Source: an uncultured Cellulophaga sp. (GTDB lineage: Bacteria > Bacteroidota > Bacteroidia > Flavobacteriales > Flavobacteriaceae). From it: a DNA stretch of 64,000 nucleotides. Under the pieces are notes generated by a model. That model did no database searches. It saw only the letters and a program-made list of their open reading frames with translations, and was not told the origin of the DNA. The translations under genes and the position numbers were made by a program. The stretch covers positions 124,001 to 188,000 of the forward strand of contig CANLOV010000001.1 of NCBI GenBank assembly GCA_947492955.1. The letters run 5' to 3'. Below, piece after piece: positions 26,630 to 36,094 of the stretch. Numbering within the stretch: the stretch's first letter is position 1; each line of letters begins with the position of its first letter.

Positions 26630-27901
26630 TTAGTCGATGATATCAAACCCGCAATAAGGCACAAGCACATCAGGAATTTTTATACCATCTTTTGTTTGGT
26701 AATTTTCTAAGATTCCGGCAAGTACTCTAGGTAATGCTAAAGAACTACCATTTAAAGTATGTGCTAGTTGTTTTTTACCATTCTCGTCTTTGTAACGTAA
26801 TTTTAAGCGATTAGCTTGGAAGGTTTCAAAATTAGAAACAGAACTTATCTCTAGCCAACGGTCTTGTGCTGTAGAAAACACTTCAAAATCATAAGTTAAT
26901 GCAGCGGTAAATCCTAAATCGCCACCACATAAACGTAAAATTCTATACGGAAGTTTTAGTTCTCTTAAAATATCTTTTACATGATCTACCATACCCTCTA
27001 ATGCTTCATAAGATTTGCTAGGGTGTTCTACGCGTACAATTTCTACTTTATCAAATTGATGCAATCTGTTTAAGCCTCTTACATGCGCACCATAACTACC
27101 AGCTTCTCTTCTAAAACAAGGCGTGTAAGATGTGTATTTAATAGGGAAATCTTTTTCATTTAAGATAGTATCTCTAAATATATTAGTTACAGGTACTTCT
27201 CCTGTAGGTATTAAATACAAATCGTCTTCTGGCATATAATACATTTGTCCTTCCTTATCTGGTAGTTGCCCAGTGCCATAACCAGATGCTTCATTAGTAA
27301 CATGCGGCACTTGCATTTCTGTATAGCCAGCTGCTGTATTTTTATCTAAAAAATAAGAGATTAAGGCACGTTGAAGCCTAGCTCCTTTGCCCTTATATAC
27401 AGGGAAACCAGCACCCGCTATTTTTACACCTAATTCAAAATCTATAATATCGTATTTTTTGGCTAACTCCCAATGTGGCAATGCGCCTTCTGCTAGTTTA
27501 GGAATTTCTCCTTCTGCAAAAACTTCTTCGTTATCTTCTTCGGTACTACCAGCAGGAACAGATTCCTGTGGTATATTAGGAATTTGGTATAAGGTAGCTT
27601 TTAATTCCTCGGCAGTGGCAGCTAAATCTTCTCCTAAAGATTTAGAAAGCTCTTTTAATTCGCCCGTTTTTTCTTTTAAAGTATTGGCTAATTCTGCTTT
27701 TCCGCTTTTAAAAAGCATACCAATTTCTTTAGAAAGTTTATTTCCTTCTGCTAAAGTATTGTCTAGCTTTGTTTGTATGGCTTTACGTTTTTCATCTAGC
27801 GTTATTACGCTTTCTAAAAGTGGTTTAGCATCTATTTTACGCTTTTTTAGGGCTTTTATAATAGCATCTTTTTGTTCGCGGATAGCTTGTAGCTGTAACA
27901 T
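26630..27901 (-). CDS. serS: Seryl-tRNA synthetase
   Basis: The 423-residue class II enzyme charges tRNA-Ser. The N-terminal 110 residues form the long antiparallel coiled-coil arm (LDNTLAEGNKLSKEIGMLFK, LKEKTGELKELSKSL) that holds the tRNA long variable arm. Motif 2 is PCFRREAGSYGAHVRGLNRL and motif 3 is HTLNGSSLALPRVLAGILE. The length is normal. It has its own likely promoter box at 27925-27932 and a strong terminator downstream. Confidence 0.97.
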   Translation of the reverse strand: MLQLQAIREQKDAIIKALKKRKIDAKPLLESVITLDEKRKAIQTKLDNTLAEGNKLSKEIGMLFKSGKAELANTLKEKTGELKELSKSLGEDLAATAEELKATLYQIPNIPQESVPAGSTEEDNEEVFAEGEIPKLAEGALPHWELAKKYDIIDFELGVKIAGAGFPVYKGKGARLQRALISYFLDKNTAAGYTEMQVPHVTNEASGYGTGQLPDKEGQMYYMPEDDLYLIPTGEVPVTNIFRDTILNEKDFPIKYTSYTPCFRREAGSYGAHVRGLNRLHQFDKVEIVRVEHPSKSYEALEGMVDHVKDILRELKLPYRILRLCGGDLGFTAALTYDFEVFSTAQDRWLEISSVSNFETFQANRLKLRYKDENGKKQLAHTLNGSSLALPRVLAGILENYQTKDGIKIPDVLVPYCGFDIID

Positions 27902-27924
27902 GTAATCGTATTATTTAGAGAGCA

Positions 27925-27932
27925 CAAATTTA
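27925..27932 (-). promoter_or_regulatory. Candidate -7 box of serS
   Basis: The minus strand reads TAAATTTG (a TAnnTTTG match) 24 bp upstream of the serS start and just past the stop of the HTTM gene. Confidence 0.42.
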
Positions 27933-27935
27933 AGA

Positions 27936-29273
27936 TTATTTTTTGTGACTAGGCTCGTTTTTTTTAGAAGGTAAAATCCACTCATGGTGTTTATACGGAT
28001 TCCATTTTTCGTTGGCTAAATCAACACTTTTATCTATAAAATCTACGTAAGGCTTTGCATTTATACTCACTTTAGATAATGTGGCGTATACCGCTATATC
28101 TTCTCCTTTTTCTAATGCTTCTTTTTTTAAGTATTGGGCAAATTGCCAAATAAAATCTGGATAAGCGCCTATTCTAAGGGCTTGTTTTTTACTTAGGTAG
28201 TCGGATACATCAACGTTATTAGCAACCCCAGTTTCTTTATTAACAGTTTTAAGTTTTATGCGCCCATGTCTGCTTCTTAGCATCATGCGCCAACTTAATC
28301 GGTGTCCTTCTTCGGTCCATAAAACATCATCTTTTATAAAATGATGGCGAATAGGAAGTAGCAATTGAATTAAAAAATAGATACTACAGCCAACTAAAAC
28401 TATATTCTTATAGCTAGGAATATTGAGGGTGTTAGGGTTGTAGATTTTTTTCTTTTTTAAGAATACTTTTTTAATGGTTTCTGGTTCAAAAAAGAAAACC
28501 ATAAAGGCTAGTGCTAAAAAAGGAAAAATTCCTATTTGAAATACAATAGCATTAAATAAATGAAAGGTAATAGCAATAATAAAAGTAAATTTTCTGGTAG
28601 GTTTCCATAGCATTGCAGGTATAACTAACAAATCGAATAGAATACCAACAAATCCCATTGTTTTATGTAGCCACGATTGCTGCAATAGGTCGCCAATAAT
28701 ATAATAATCGGCTTTACCTTTCATAAATAGCTTTAGTACTTCAAAATTTAACCAGTCTCCATATAATTTTGCAACAGAAGCATAAGTGTACACAATAAAC
28801 AGTTGTAAAACAATAATCCATTTTACATAGCTGTACATGCTATCACTTTGCAATTCGGGATTTAATTTTGAGTCTAATGCATGGTTTCTATTAGCAGGTA
28901 AAAAAATCATTATAAATGATATAAGGACTAATAGGTAATAGTGATTATTATAAGAGGTTTTTTGCATTAAATACACAGCAGTCCATAATATAGAAAAACA
29001 AATACTACTTATCCTATATTTATAGCCTAAGGAAATGGCAACTCCCAAAGAACCCATAATAAAAAAGTAGATATACATACCATTTCCTGGTAGTGGTTGT
29101 AGCCATTCAAAACCAATAAAAGAGAAGGTGAATTTAGGGTCTATTAATGTGTCTTTAACCCAACCAGTTAATATAGCCCCGTAACACTCTAAACTAATTA
29201 ATATCCCAAAAAAGATTCTAAAAATGATAAGGGAGCCGTTATCTATCTTCTTAAAAAGGAATTTGCTTAGCAT
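27936..29273 (-). CDS. HTTM domain (vitamin K-dependent gamma-carboxylase-like) membrane protein
   Basis: The 445-residue polytopic protein has at least eight hydrophobic segments and matches the HTTM family, related to the membrane part of gamma-glutamyl carboxylase: LIIFRIFFGILISLECYG at the start, YKYRISSICFSILWTAVYLM, and KLYGDWLNFEVLKLF with TMGFVGILFDLLVIPAML. The C-terminal 120 residues are soluble (VLWTEEGHRLSWRMMLRSRH, the conserved family motif with W, H and R). Bacterial members are common in Flavobacteria, but their substrate is unknown, and vitamin K dependence is not shown. It ends 5 bp before ribF begins in transcription order, i.e. directly downstream of ribF. Confidence 0.83.
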   Translation of the reverse strand: MLSKFLFKKIDNGSLIIFRIFFGILISLECYGAILTGWVKDTLIDPKFTFSFIGFEWLQPLPGNGMYIYFFIMGSLGVAISLGYKYRISSICFSILWTAVYLMQKTSYNNHYYLLVLISFIMIFLPANRNHALDSKLNPELQSDSMYSYVKWIIVLQLFIVYTYASVAKLYGDWLNFEVLKLFMKGKADYYIIGDLLQQSWLHKTMGFVGILFDLLVIPAMLWKPTRKFTFIIAITFHLFNAIVFQIGIFPFLALAFMVFFFEPETIKKVFLKKKKIYNPNTLNIPSYKNIVLVGCSIYFLIQLLLPIRHHFIKDDVLWTEEGHRLSWRMMLRSRHGRIKLKTVNKETGVANNVDVSDYLSKKQALRIGAYPDFIWQFAQYLKKEALEKGEDIAVYATLSKVSINAKPYVDFIDKSVDLANEKWNPYKHHEWILPSKKNEPSHKK

Positions 29274-29277
29274 TTCT

Positions 29278-30207
29278 TTAATAAATTAAATCTAGTGCAG
29301 TTTTTTTATCTTTTTCTAGCTGAACTTTTAAAGCGGTAACAGAATCAAATTTTTGCTCGTCTCTAATGCGTTCAATAATATCTATCTGTATTTTTTGATA
29401 GTATAAATCTTGTTCAAAATCAAAAAAATGAATTTCTATATTTTTTTCTGCCGTATTGGTATTTACAGTTGGGTTTAAACCAATATTCATCATTCCGTAA
29501 ACTAATGTATTGTCTATATAGCTTTTTACAATATATACCCCGTTTTTGGGAATGAGTTTATAATCTTCTTCAATATAAAGATTAGCCGTTGGGAAACCTA
29601 ATTGTCTGCCTAATCCTTTGCCTCTTTTTACAGTGCCAGTAAGCATATATTCGTATCCAAGGTAGCTATTTGCAGTAGTAATGTTGCCTTCTTCTAATGC
29701 TTTTCTAATTTTAGTAGAACTAACAGAGATGTCGTTTATTTCTTGCGCAGAAATCTCTTCAACTTCAAAATCAAATGTATTTCCGAATGTTATTAAATCA
29801 TTAATATTAGCATTTCTATTTCTGCCAAATCTATGATCATAACCTATTATTATTTTTTTTGTTTTAAGGCTATTAACCAGAATATCTCTAACAAATTCTG
29901 TAGCCGAAAGGCGAGAGAATTCTCTGGTAAAAGGGTGTATAACCAAGCAATCTAAACCTATTTCTTTTAAAATTTTAGTTTTTTCCTCAATAGTATTTAA
30001 TAGTTTAATGCCAGAGTCTTGCTGTAGCACCATTCTTGGGTGCGGAAAAAAAGTAAGTACAGTAGCTGTTAAATTAGATACTTTGGCATTATTTATGAGG
30101 AGTTCTAATATCTTTTTATGACCAATATGAACGCCATCAAAAGTGCCTATTGTTACAGCAGTAGGTTGTTTTTGGTCAAAATTAGAAATGCTTTGGATTG
30201 TTATCAC
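29278..30207 (-). CDS. ribF: Bifunctional riboflavin kinase / FAD synthetase
   Basis: The 309-residue enzyme makes FMN then FAD. The N-terminal nucleotidyltransferase domain has AVTIGTFDGVHIGHKKIL (residues 17-34) and TFFPHPRMVL; the C-terminal flavokinase domain has GTVKRGKGLGRQLGFPTANL and KNGVYIVKSYIDN ... MMNIGLNPTVN. The start codon is GTG (30205-30207), chosen because the domain begins at once and no ATG lies upstream. It is transcribed with the HTTM gene 4 bp downstream. Confidence 0.95.
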   Translation of the reverse strand: MITIQSISNFDQKQPTAVTIGTFDGVHIGHKKILELLINNAKVSNLTATVLTFFPHPRMVLQQDSGIKLLNTIEEKTKILKEIGLDCLVIHPFTREFSRLSATEFVRDILVNSLKTKKIIIGYDHRFGRNRNANINDLITFGNTFDFEVEEISAQEINDISVSSTKIRKALEEGNITTANSYLGYEYMLTGTVKRGKGLGRQLGFPTANLYIEEDYKLIPKNGVYIVKSYIDNTLVYGMMNIGLNPTVNTNTAEKNIEIHFFDFEQDLYYQKIQIDIIERIRDEQKFDSVTALKVQLEKDKKTALDLIY

Positions 30208-30230
30208 GAAATATAAATAATAAAAAGGAT

Positions 30231-30238
30231 TATATTTG
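30231..30238 (+). promoter_or_regulatory. Candidate -7 box of the secreted protease gene
   Basis: TATATTTG matches TAnnTTTG and lies 25 bp upstream of the ATG at 30264, in the 56-bp divergent region shared with ribF. No TTG sits at the right distance. Confidence 0.45.
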
Positions 30239-30263
30239 ATAGTCTACTTAAAAACCCTATTTA

Positions 30264-33200
30264 ATGGTTGTAAAATTACGTCTTGTTTTTTCAATTACCA
30301 TATTATTTTGCTCCTTTTATGGTTTTTCTCAGGTTAAATATTGGGAAAACAGTAGTTCTGGAGCCTACACTTTAGATAAAATTAAGCAAAAGTTAAATAC
30401 GGTAGATGCAAAAGTGTTTTCTTTGGATGAGAAAATGTTTAAAAAAGAGCTTAAAACTATCACTACTAATAAAAGCTCTTATAAAGTAGTCTATTTTCCT
30501 AATGAAAAAGGAGAACAGGTTGCTTTTAAGGTTTTTGAAAAATCTGTTTTTTCTCCTGAGTTGGCTGCAAAATACCCGGATATAAAATCGTATTGTGGTT
30601 ATAATTTGAATAAAAAAGGGGAGAAAATTGTTTTTAGTGTATCTCCAAATGGTATTCAGAGTATGATGGTACATGCAGATAATAAGCATGCTACTTTTAT
30701 GCAAAAAACGTTTGAAAGCGATAATAGTTATGTAGTTTATAATAGAAATTCTAAACTAGCAAAAGACCAGACCTTTGTATGTAAAACAAAGGAAGGTGTT
30801 GAAAAAAGTTCGCAAAACTTAACTTCTAAGCTAGCAGATGATCAGTTACATAGAAAATATAGATTAGCAGTATCTGCAAGTGGTGAATATACAGCTTTTC
30901 ATGGAGGTACAGTGGCAGATGCATTAGCGGCTATAAATGCTACCGTAACAAGAATAAATGAAGTTTTTGAAACAGATTTAGGAATTTCTTTAGAATTAGT
31001 AGCTAATACAGATTTAGTTATTTATGAAAATGCGAATACTGATCCATACACAGGAAATTTAAATACACAGGTGCAAAATACACTAACAAGTATAATTGGA
31101 GAAGCTAATTATGATGTGGGACATTTGTTTCATGAAGATGTAGACAATGGAAACTCTGGTTTTATAGGTTCTGTATGTGTAGATAATAGGAAAGGAAGAG
31201 CTTATTCTTCTAGTAGAAATCCACGAGGAGATACTTATGATTTAGATTTTGTTGCCCATGAAATGGGGCATCAATTTGGAGCAAATCATACTTGGTCATT
31301 TGAGTCGGAAGGTACTTTAGTACAGGCAGAACCAGGTAGTGGAACAACAATTATGGGTTATGCAGGTATTACTCAAAATAATGATGTAGCAGAACAAGGA
31401 GATCCATATTTTCATTACTATAGTATTTTGCAAATTTCGGAATATTTAGAAACAACTAGTTGTGCAACAAGTACCTCTTTAGTAAATACACCACCTGTAA
31501 TAAACTCTATAGGAGATTTTTTTATTCCTAAATCTACGGCATTTGTTCTTACGGGTGATGCCACGGATGTAGATGTGGCAGATGTTCTTACTTATGCTTG
31601 GGAACAGATAGATAATGGTATTGTAACAAATGCTACTTTTGGTCCAACAAACCCTAATGGGGCAAATTTTAGATCACAAAAACCATCAACCAATCCAGAA
31701 CGGTATTTTCCAAAATTAGAAAGAGTAATTCAAGGGAATCTTACAGAAATAAATCCTAGTTCTGGTAGTCCTTGGGAAACGGTCTCTAGTGTAGAAAGAG
31801 AAATGAATTTTGCCCTTACAGTAAGAGATAATTCTGCTGAAATAGGTCAGGTGTCATCAGATGTTGTAAAAGTAAGTGTAGTAGGCGATTCGGGTCCATT
31901 TGTAGTTACTTCGCAAGCAGTAAATGAAACGTATACTGCCGGTACTATACAAAATGTCATATGGGATGTTGCTAACACAAATGAAGCGCCTATTAGTTTA
32001 AATACAGTAGATATTTTTATGTCCACTGATGGCGGACTTACTTATCCTATTAGCTTAGCAGAAGATGTGCCTAATGATGGGCAGCACAATATCTTAATTC
32101 CAGGAATAGCTACCACAGCTGCGCGCATTATGGTAAAAGCGCATAACAATATATTTTATGCAATAAATGATGTAGATTTTACAATAACAGCATCGGAAGT
32201 AGTTTTAAATTTTTCGGAACTAGCGTATGAAACCTGTATGCCAGATGATATAGTTACTGCTTTTAATTACGAAACTTATATAGGGTTTAACGAAGAGGTT
32301 ACTTTTTCTGCTACAGGGTTACCTGCAGGATTAAATGTAGCTTTTTCATCTAATACAGCTCAGGTAAATAATACACCAATAACGGTTACTTTTTCTAATA
32401 CAGGCGCAGTGGCCCAAGGTGTGTATCCAATTACAATAGTAGCTACTTCTGCAACAGTAACAAAAGAAGTAATTTTAAATGTAAGTGTTAATAGTGCTGC
32501 TTTTTCAGAAGTAGTATTAGTTTCTCCTTTAAATGGTATGTCCGGAGCAGGTATTACTCAGAAATTAGAATGGGAAGAGAGCGCTTTTTATACTTCTTAT
32601 GATATAGAAATAGCCGCAGATGTAAGTTTTACATCTATTGTAGATGCTGCCACCGTTAATTTTAATACCTATTCTCCGTTAAATTTGGCTTCTGAAACTA
32701 CTTATTATTGGAGAGTAAAGCCAAAGAATATTTGTGGAGAAGGTGTGTTTGGAACGCCTTTTAGTTTTACAACGGTAACTATAGATTGTGTAAATAAAGT
32801 GGGGAGCAAATTACCATTAACAATTTCTTCTTCTGGCACGCCAACAATAACATCTGTAGTTCAATTTTTAGAAGATTTACCCGTAGCAGATATTAATGTT
32901 AATTTAAATATATCGCATACATATTTATCGGATCTTATAATTAGTTTAACATCACCAGCAGGAACAGTTGTTGTGCTAACATCTAGTTCTTGTGGAGAGT
33001 TTAGAGATATAAATGCTACGTTTGATGCGCAAGGGAGTAGCTTTGTATGCGGAAATACAAGACCGTCTATCAATGGAACAGTAAAGCCATTAGGTTCGTT
33101 AGCTTCTTTTAACGGAGAATCTTTATTAGGGGAGTGGATTTTAAAAATTGAAGATACTGCTGCTAATGATGGAGGGGTTTTAAATGATTTTTCTTTAGAT

Positions 33201-34040
33201 GTTTGTGTAGAAGGTGTTTTTAGACCAGATGAAGACGAAGATGGGGTTTTTGATGATGGAGATGATTTATGTTTGGGTACTCCAAAAGGAGTAGAAGTAG
33301 ATATAAATGGATGTGAGGTATATAGGTTGCCAACAGATAATTTTTCTATATCCTTAAAAAGTGAATCGTGTAGAGATTCTAGCGATGGAAGTATCACTAT
33401 TACACCTGCACAAGTTTTAGATTATTCTATAAGTGTAAGTGGAGGTGCTATAAATAGTACAGATGCTTTTACAGATGCCTATACGCTAGGGAGCTTAGAT
33501 GGAGGAGCATATAAAATCTGTATTACAGGTGTGGATGGCACCATAACTTATGAAGAATTATGTTACGATGTAATTATAACTGAACCAGACGAAATAAATA
33601 TTTCTTCTTCATTACTAAATAATGATGAGGTGTTAGTTTCATTAGAAGGTGCATCATTATATAATGTAAGTTTAAATGGTATTCTTGTGCAAACTCAGGA
33701 GTCTAACCTTACATTAAATCTTAAGCAGGGATTAAATGTGTTAAAGGTTACAGGAGATATAGCGTGTCAAGGAATTTATGAGAAAGAAATTTTTGTATCG
33801 GATCAACCAATTATATACCCTAACCCTGTCAGAGCTATTGCTAAAGTATTTTTAGGAACAGAGTTACAATTTGTAACTGTTCGCATACATGCTATTAATG
33901 GGCAATTGATTAGAAAAGAAAAGTATAATGTAAATGGTTCTTATTTAGAAATAAATTTTAATGATTTGCCTAAAGGTGTTTATCTTGTAAGTTTTGATGA
34001 GTTAGCTGTAAAAGGAACCTATAAAGTGATAAAGAAATGA
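30264..34040 (+). CDS. Secreted reprolysin-like zinc metallopeptidase with P-domain and T9SS sorting domain
   Basis: The 1258-residue protein has a signal peptide ending near FYGFSQ. Residues about 195-410 are an M12-type (reprolysin-like) catalytic domain with HEMGHQFGANH: His332, Glu333, His336 and His342 form the zinc site, and MGYAG just after acts as the Met-turn. A long Ig/fibronectin-like middle follows. Residues about 842-980 form a P (proprotein-convertase homo-B) domain, with ISHTYLSDLIISLTSPAGT and GEWILKIEDTAANDGG. DEDEDGVFDDGDDLC is a calcium-binding thrombospondin type 3-like repeat. The last 75 residues are a T9SS type A sorting domain (PIIYPNPVRAIAKVFLG ... VYLVSF). Export is by T9SS. 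It overlaps the next lipoprotein gene by 4 bp. Confidence 0.92.
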   Translation: MVVKLRLVFSITILFCSFYGFSQVKYWENSSSGAYTLDKIKQKLNTVDAKVFSLDEKMFKKELKTITTNKSSYKVVYFPNEKGEQVAFKVFEKSVFSPELAAKYPDIKSYCGYNLNKKGEKIVFSVSPNGIQSMMVHADNKHATFMQKTFESDNSYVVYNRNSKLAKDQTFVCKTKEGVEKSSQNLTSKLADDQLHRKYRLAVSASGEYTAFHGGTVADALAAINATVTRINEVFETDLGISLELVANTDLVIYENANTDPYTGNLNTQVQNTLTSIIGEANYDVGHLFHEDVDNGNSGFIGSVCVDNRKGRAYSSSRNPRGDTYDLDFVAHEMGHQFGANHTWSFESEGTLVQAEPGSGTTIMGYAGITQNNDVAEQGDPYFHYYSILQISEYLETTSCATSTSLVNTPPVINSIGDFFIPKSTAFVLTGDATDVDVADVLTYAWEQIDNGIVTNATFGPTNPNGANFRSQKPSTNPERYFPKLERVIQGNLTEINPSSGSPWETVSSVEREMNFALTVRDNSAEIGQVSSDVVKVSVVGDSGPFVVTSQAVNETYTAGTIQNVIWDVANTNEAPISLNTVDIFMSTDGGLTYPISLAEDVPNDGQHNILIPGIATTAARIMVKAHNNIFYAINDVDFTITASEVVLNFSELAYETCMPDDIVTAFNYETYIGFNEEVTFSATGLPAGLNVAFSSNTAQVNNTPITVTFSNTGAVAQGVYPITIVATSATVTKEVILNVSVNSAAFSEVVLVSPLNGMSGAGITQKLEWEESAFYTSYDIEIAADVSFTSIVDAATVNFNTYSPLNLASETTYYWRVKPKNICGEGVFGTPFSFTTVTIDCVNKVGSKLPLTISSSGTPTITSVVQFLEDLPVADINVNLNISHTYLSDLIISLTSPAGTVVVLTSSSCGEFRDINATFDAQGSSFVCGNTRPSINGTVKPLGSLASFNGESLLGEWILKIEDTAANDGGVLNDFSLDVCVEGVFRPDEDEDGVFDDGDDLCLGTPKGVEVDINGCEVYRLPTDNFSISLKSESCRDSSDGSITITPAQVLDYSISVSGGAINSTDAFTDAYTLGSLDGGAYKICITGVDGTITYEELCYDVIITEPDEINISSSLLNNDEVLVSLEGASLYNVSLNGILVQTQESNLTLNLKQGLNVLKVTGDIACQGIYEKEIFVSDQPIIYPNPVRAIAKVFLGTELQFVTVRIHAINGQLIRKEKYNVNGSYLEINFNDLPKGVYLVSFDELAVKGTYKVIKK

Positions 34041-34720
34041 TGAAGAGGAGTTTTTTAATTATAGTTATAATTGTATTTGCCGCTTGTAGTAGGGATAAAG
34101 GGCCAAGAAACCCAGCTAAAGCTGTTTTAGAATATCCATTGCAAAATTCTGAATGTTCTACAGGTGTAGATGTAGACGAAACTAGAAGTAGGGTAGCGTT
34201 TAGGTGGGAGCAAGCAAATAACACGGATGTGTATGAACTACAGGTGGTTAACTTAAATACAAATATTACACAAACAATAAATACCGCTGCTTTAACATCA
34301 ATGGTAACATTGGATAAAGGAGCATTGTATTCTTGGACTGTTACTACAAAAAATTCAGAAGTAAATCAGACTGTAGAGAGTGATACATGGCGTTTTTACA
34401 ATGCGGGTTCGCAAACTACTTATGCACCATTTCCGGCAGAAATTATTGTGCCATCTTCTGGTAGTACTATAACTAGAGATATTAATAATGAGGTTTTTTT
34501 AAATTGGGCAGGAGCCGATATAGATGATGACATAGCAGAGTATAAAGTATATTTTTCAATAACAAATCCGCCAGAAACAGTTATTGCTACTTTAAGTGAA
34601 AATACTACGGAAATGAATGTAAGTGTAGCTGCAAATACAGTTTACTTTTGGCGTGTTACAACTACGGATGAGGAGGGTAATGTATCAGATTCTGGAGTGT
34701 ATGAGTTTAAGGTGTTTTAA
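34037..34720 (+). CDS. Fibronectin type III-like lipoprotein
   Basis: The 227-residue protein has a lipoprotein signal, LIIVIIVFAACSRDKG, with the lipid-bearing Cys at about residue 17. The rest looks like two fibronectin-III-like beta-sandwiches (RVAFRWEQANNTDVYELQVV and VFLNWAGADIDDDIAEYKVYF, each followed by an aromatic core strand TVYFWRVTTTDEEGN). The same kind of module recurs inside the preceding protease (residues 740-840), so the two may work together on the surface. Its ATG overlaps the protease TGA, so translational coupling is likely. The stop overlaps the stop of convergent pth by 3-4 bases. The binding partner is unknown. Confidence 0.8.
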   Translation: MMKRSFLIIVIIVFAACSRDKGPRNPAKAVLEYPLQNSECSTGVDVDETRSRVAFRWEQANNTDVYELQVVNLNTNITQTINTAALTSMVTLDKGALYSWTVTTKNSEVNQTVESDTWRFYNAGSQTTYAPFPAEIIVPSSGSTITRDINNEVFLNWAGADIDDDIAEYKVYFSITNPPETVIATLSENTTEMNVSVAANTVYFWRVTTTDEEGNVSDSGVYEFKVF

Positions 34721-35346
34721 GTTCCATTAAATTGGTTCATGGTATTTTTAACACCAGATAAAACAAACGAACGAATAAGTTCGGCAGCTACTTGTAAGCG
34801 TTCTTTTAAAGCTTCTTGCTCTTCGCTATTCCATTCTCCTAGTACATAATCTGCTTGTCTGCCTTTGCTAAAATCAGCACCCACACCAAACCTAAACCTA
34901 TTATATGCGTTTGTTTGCAGTATATTTTGAGTGTCTTTTAGCCCATTATGACCGCCATCGCTTCCTTTTGTTTTTACCCTAATAGTGCCAAAAGGTAAAT
35001 TAATATCGTCGGTAATAACTAAAATGTTTTCTAAAGGAATTTTTTCTTTTTCCATCCAATATTTAATAGCCTTACCACTTCTATTCATATAGGTAGAAGG
35101 TTTTAAAAGTAGCATGGTTTTGCCTTTTACTTTAAAAGTGGCGATATCTCCTAACTTAGCAGTTTCAAAAGAGAAATCTTCTTTTTTAGCTAAAAAATCT
35201 AATACTTTAAATCCTATATTATGTCTGGTTTCGGTATACTCTGGACCAATATTACCTAGACCAATAATTAAAAATTTTTTCATAATATCTGTTTCTTCTA
35301 AACGAGCCTTGTTTTTGTTGAAAAGAGAATTAATAAATTGTAACAT
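34717..35346 (-). CDS. pth: Peptidyl-tRNA hydrolase (with N-terminal extension)
   Basis: The protein hydrolyses peptidyl-tRNA released from stalled ribosomes. The conserved domain begins at MKKFLIIGLGNIGPEYTETR, with catalytic His in RHNIGFKVLDFLA, Asn in KPSTYMNRSGKAI, and DDINLPFGTIRVKTKGSDGGHNG. From the ATG at 35346 there is an extension of 21 residues (MLQFINSLFNKNKARLEETDI); the second ATG at 35283 would give the standard length of 188. Similar extensions exist in Flavobacteria as I recall, so either start is possible. It is downstream of rplY, after a hairpin. Confidence 0.94.
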   Translation of the reverse strand: MLQFINSLFNKNKARLEETDIMKKFLIIGLGNIGPEYTETRHNIGFKVLDFLAKKEDFSFETAKLGDIATFKVKGKTMLLLKPSTYMNRSGKAIKYWMEKEKIPLENILVITDDINLPFGTIRVKTKGSDGGHNGLKDTQNILQTNAYNRFRFGVGADFSKGRQADYVLGEWNSEEQEALKERLQVAAELIRSFVLSGVKNTMNQFNGT

Positions 35347-35375
35347 TACAAAAAGAATTGTATTATCTAAAATAC

Positions 35376-35412
35376 AAAAGCATCCTGAAATTTAATATAA
35401 CAGGATGCTTTT
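35376..35412 (-). terminator. Terminator between rplY and pth
   Basis: AAAAGCATCCTG (35376-35387) pairs perfectly with CAGGATGCTTTT (35401-35412), 12 bp with a 13-nt loop, followed by TTTT-rich sequence on both strands. Some read-through into pth is likely since little room remains for a separate promoter. Confidence 0.8.
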
Positions 35413-35432
35413 TCTTATTGTTTAAGAATGTT

Positions 35433-36050
35433 TTATTCTGCAGCAGGAGCCTCAGCAGCAGCTTCACCTTCTTCAGCATCTTCTTCTTCGTCATCAGCAA
35501 CAGAGTTACGAGAAGCTTTTACTTGTACTATAAGTGTGCTATCTGGGTGTTGAAAAGCGTATTTGTCATCTAATAAAGATGAAACAGAAATACTACCACC
35601 AATTTTTAATTCAGAAATATCTACATTAAAGAAATCTGGAAGATCAGCTGGTAAAGCCTTAATAGTAAGTTTTCTTTTTCTAAATAATAAACGTCCACCG
35701 TTTCTTACACCTGGAGAACTTCCTTCTAATTGTACAGGAATATCCATAGTAACAGCTTTATCATCAAATAACTGGTAAAAATCTACGTGTAGAATTCTAT
35801 CTGTTACTGGGTGAAATTGAATGTCTTGTAATACAGCATCAATTTTTTCTCCACCTTCTAACTCAACCACAACTGTGTGCGCGTTAGGAGTATACACTAA
35901 ATTTTTGAATGCTAATTCATCCGCTGAAAAGTGTAATGGTTTTTCCCCTCCGTATACTACGCAAGGAACCTTTCCAGCATTACGTAAGGCTTTTGTTGCT
36001 TTTTTGCCTACGCTTTCTCTTTGAGATCCTTTAATTGTAATTGACTTCAT
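35433..36050 (-). CDS. rplY: 50S ribosomal protein L25/general stress protein Ctc
   Basis: The 205-residue protein binds 5S rRNA. The N-terminal L25 domain starts [20 protein letters not shown] with [21 protein letters not shown]; the C-terminal TL5/Ctc domain has [21 protein letters not shown] and [19 protein letters not shown]. It ends in an acidic-alanine tail ([17 protein letters not shown]), usual in Bacteroidetes. It lies 44 bp after prs and before pth, a conserved order prs-rplY-pth. Confidence 0.97.
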   Translation of the reverse strand: MKSITIKGSQRESVGKKATKALRNAGKVPCVVYGGEKPLHFSADELAFKNLVYTPNAHTVVVELEGGEKIDAVLQDIQFHPVTDRILHVDFYQLFDDKAVTMDIPVQLEGSSPGVRNGGRLLFRKRKLTIKALPADLPDFFNVDISELKIGGSISVSSLLDDKYAFQHPDSTLIVQVKASRNSVADDEEEDAEEGEAAAEAPAAE

Positions 36051-36094
36051 TATAATATATTTAACTATTTATATTCTTCTTTTTAGTCTAAGTT

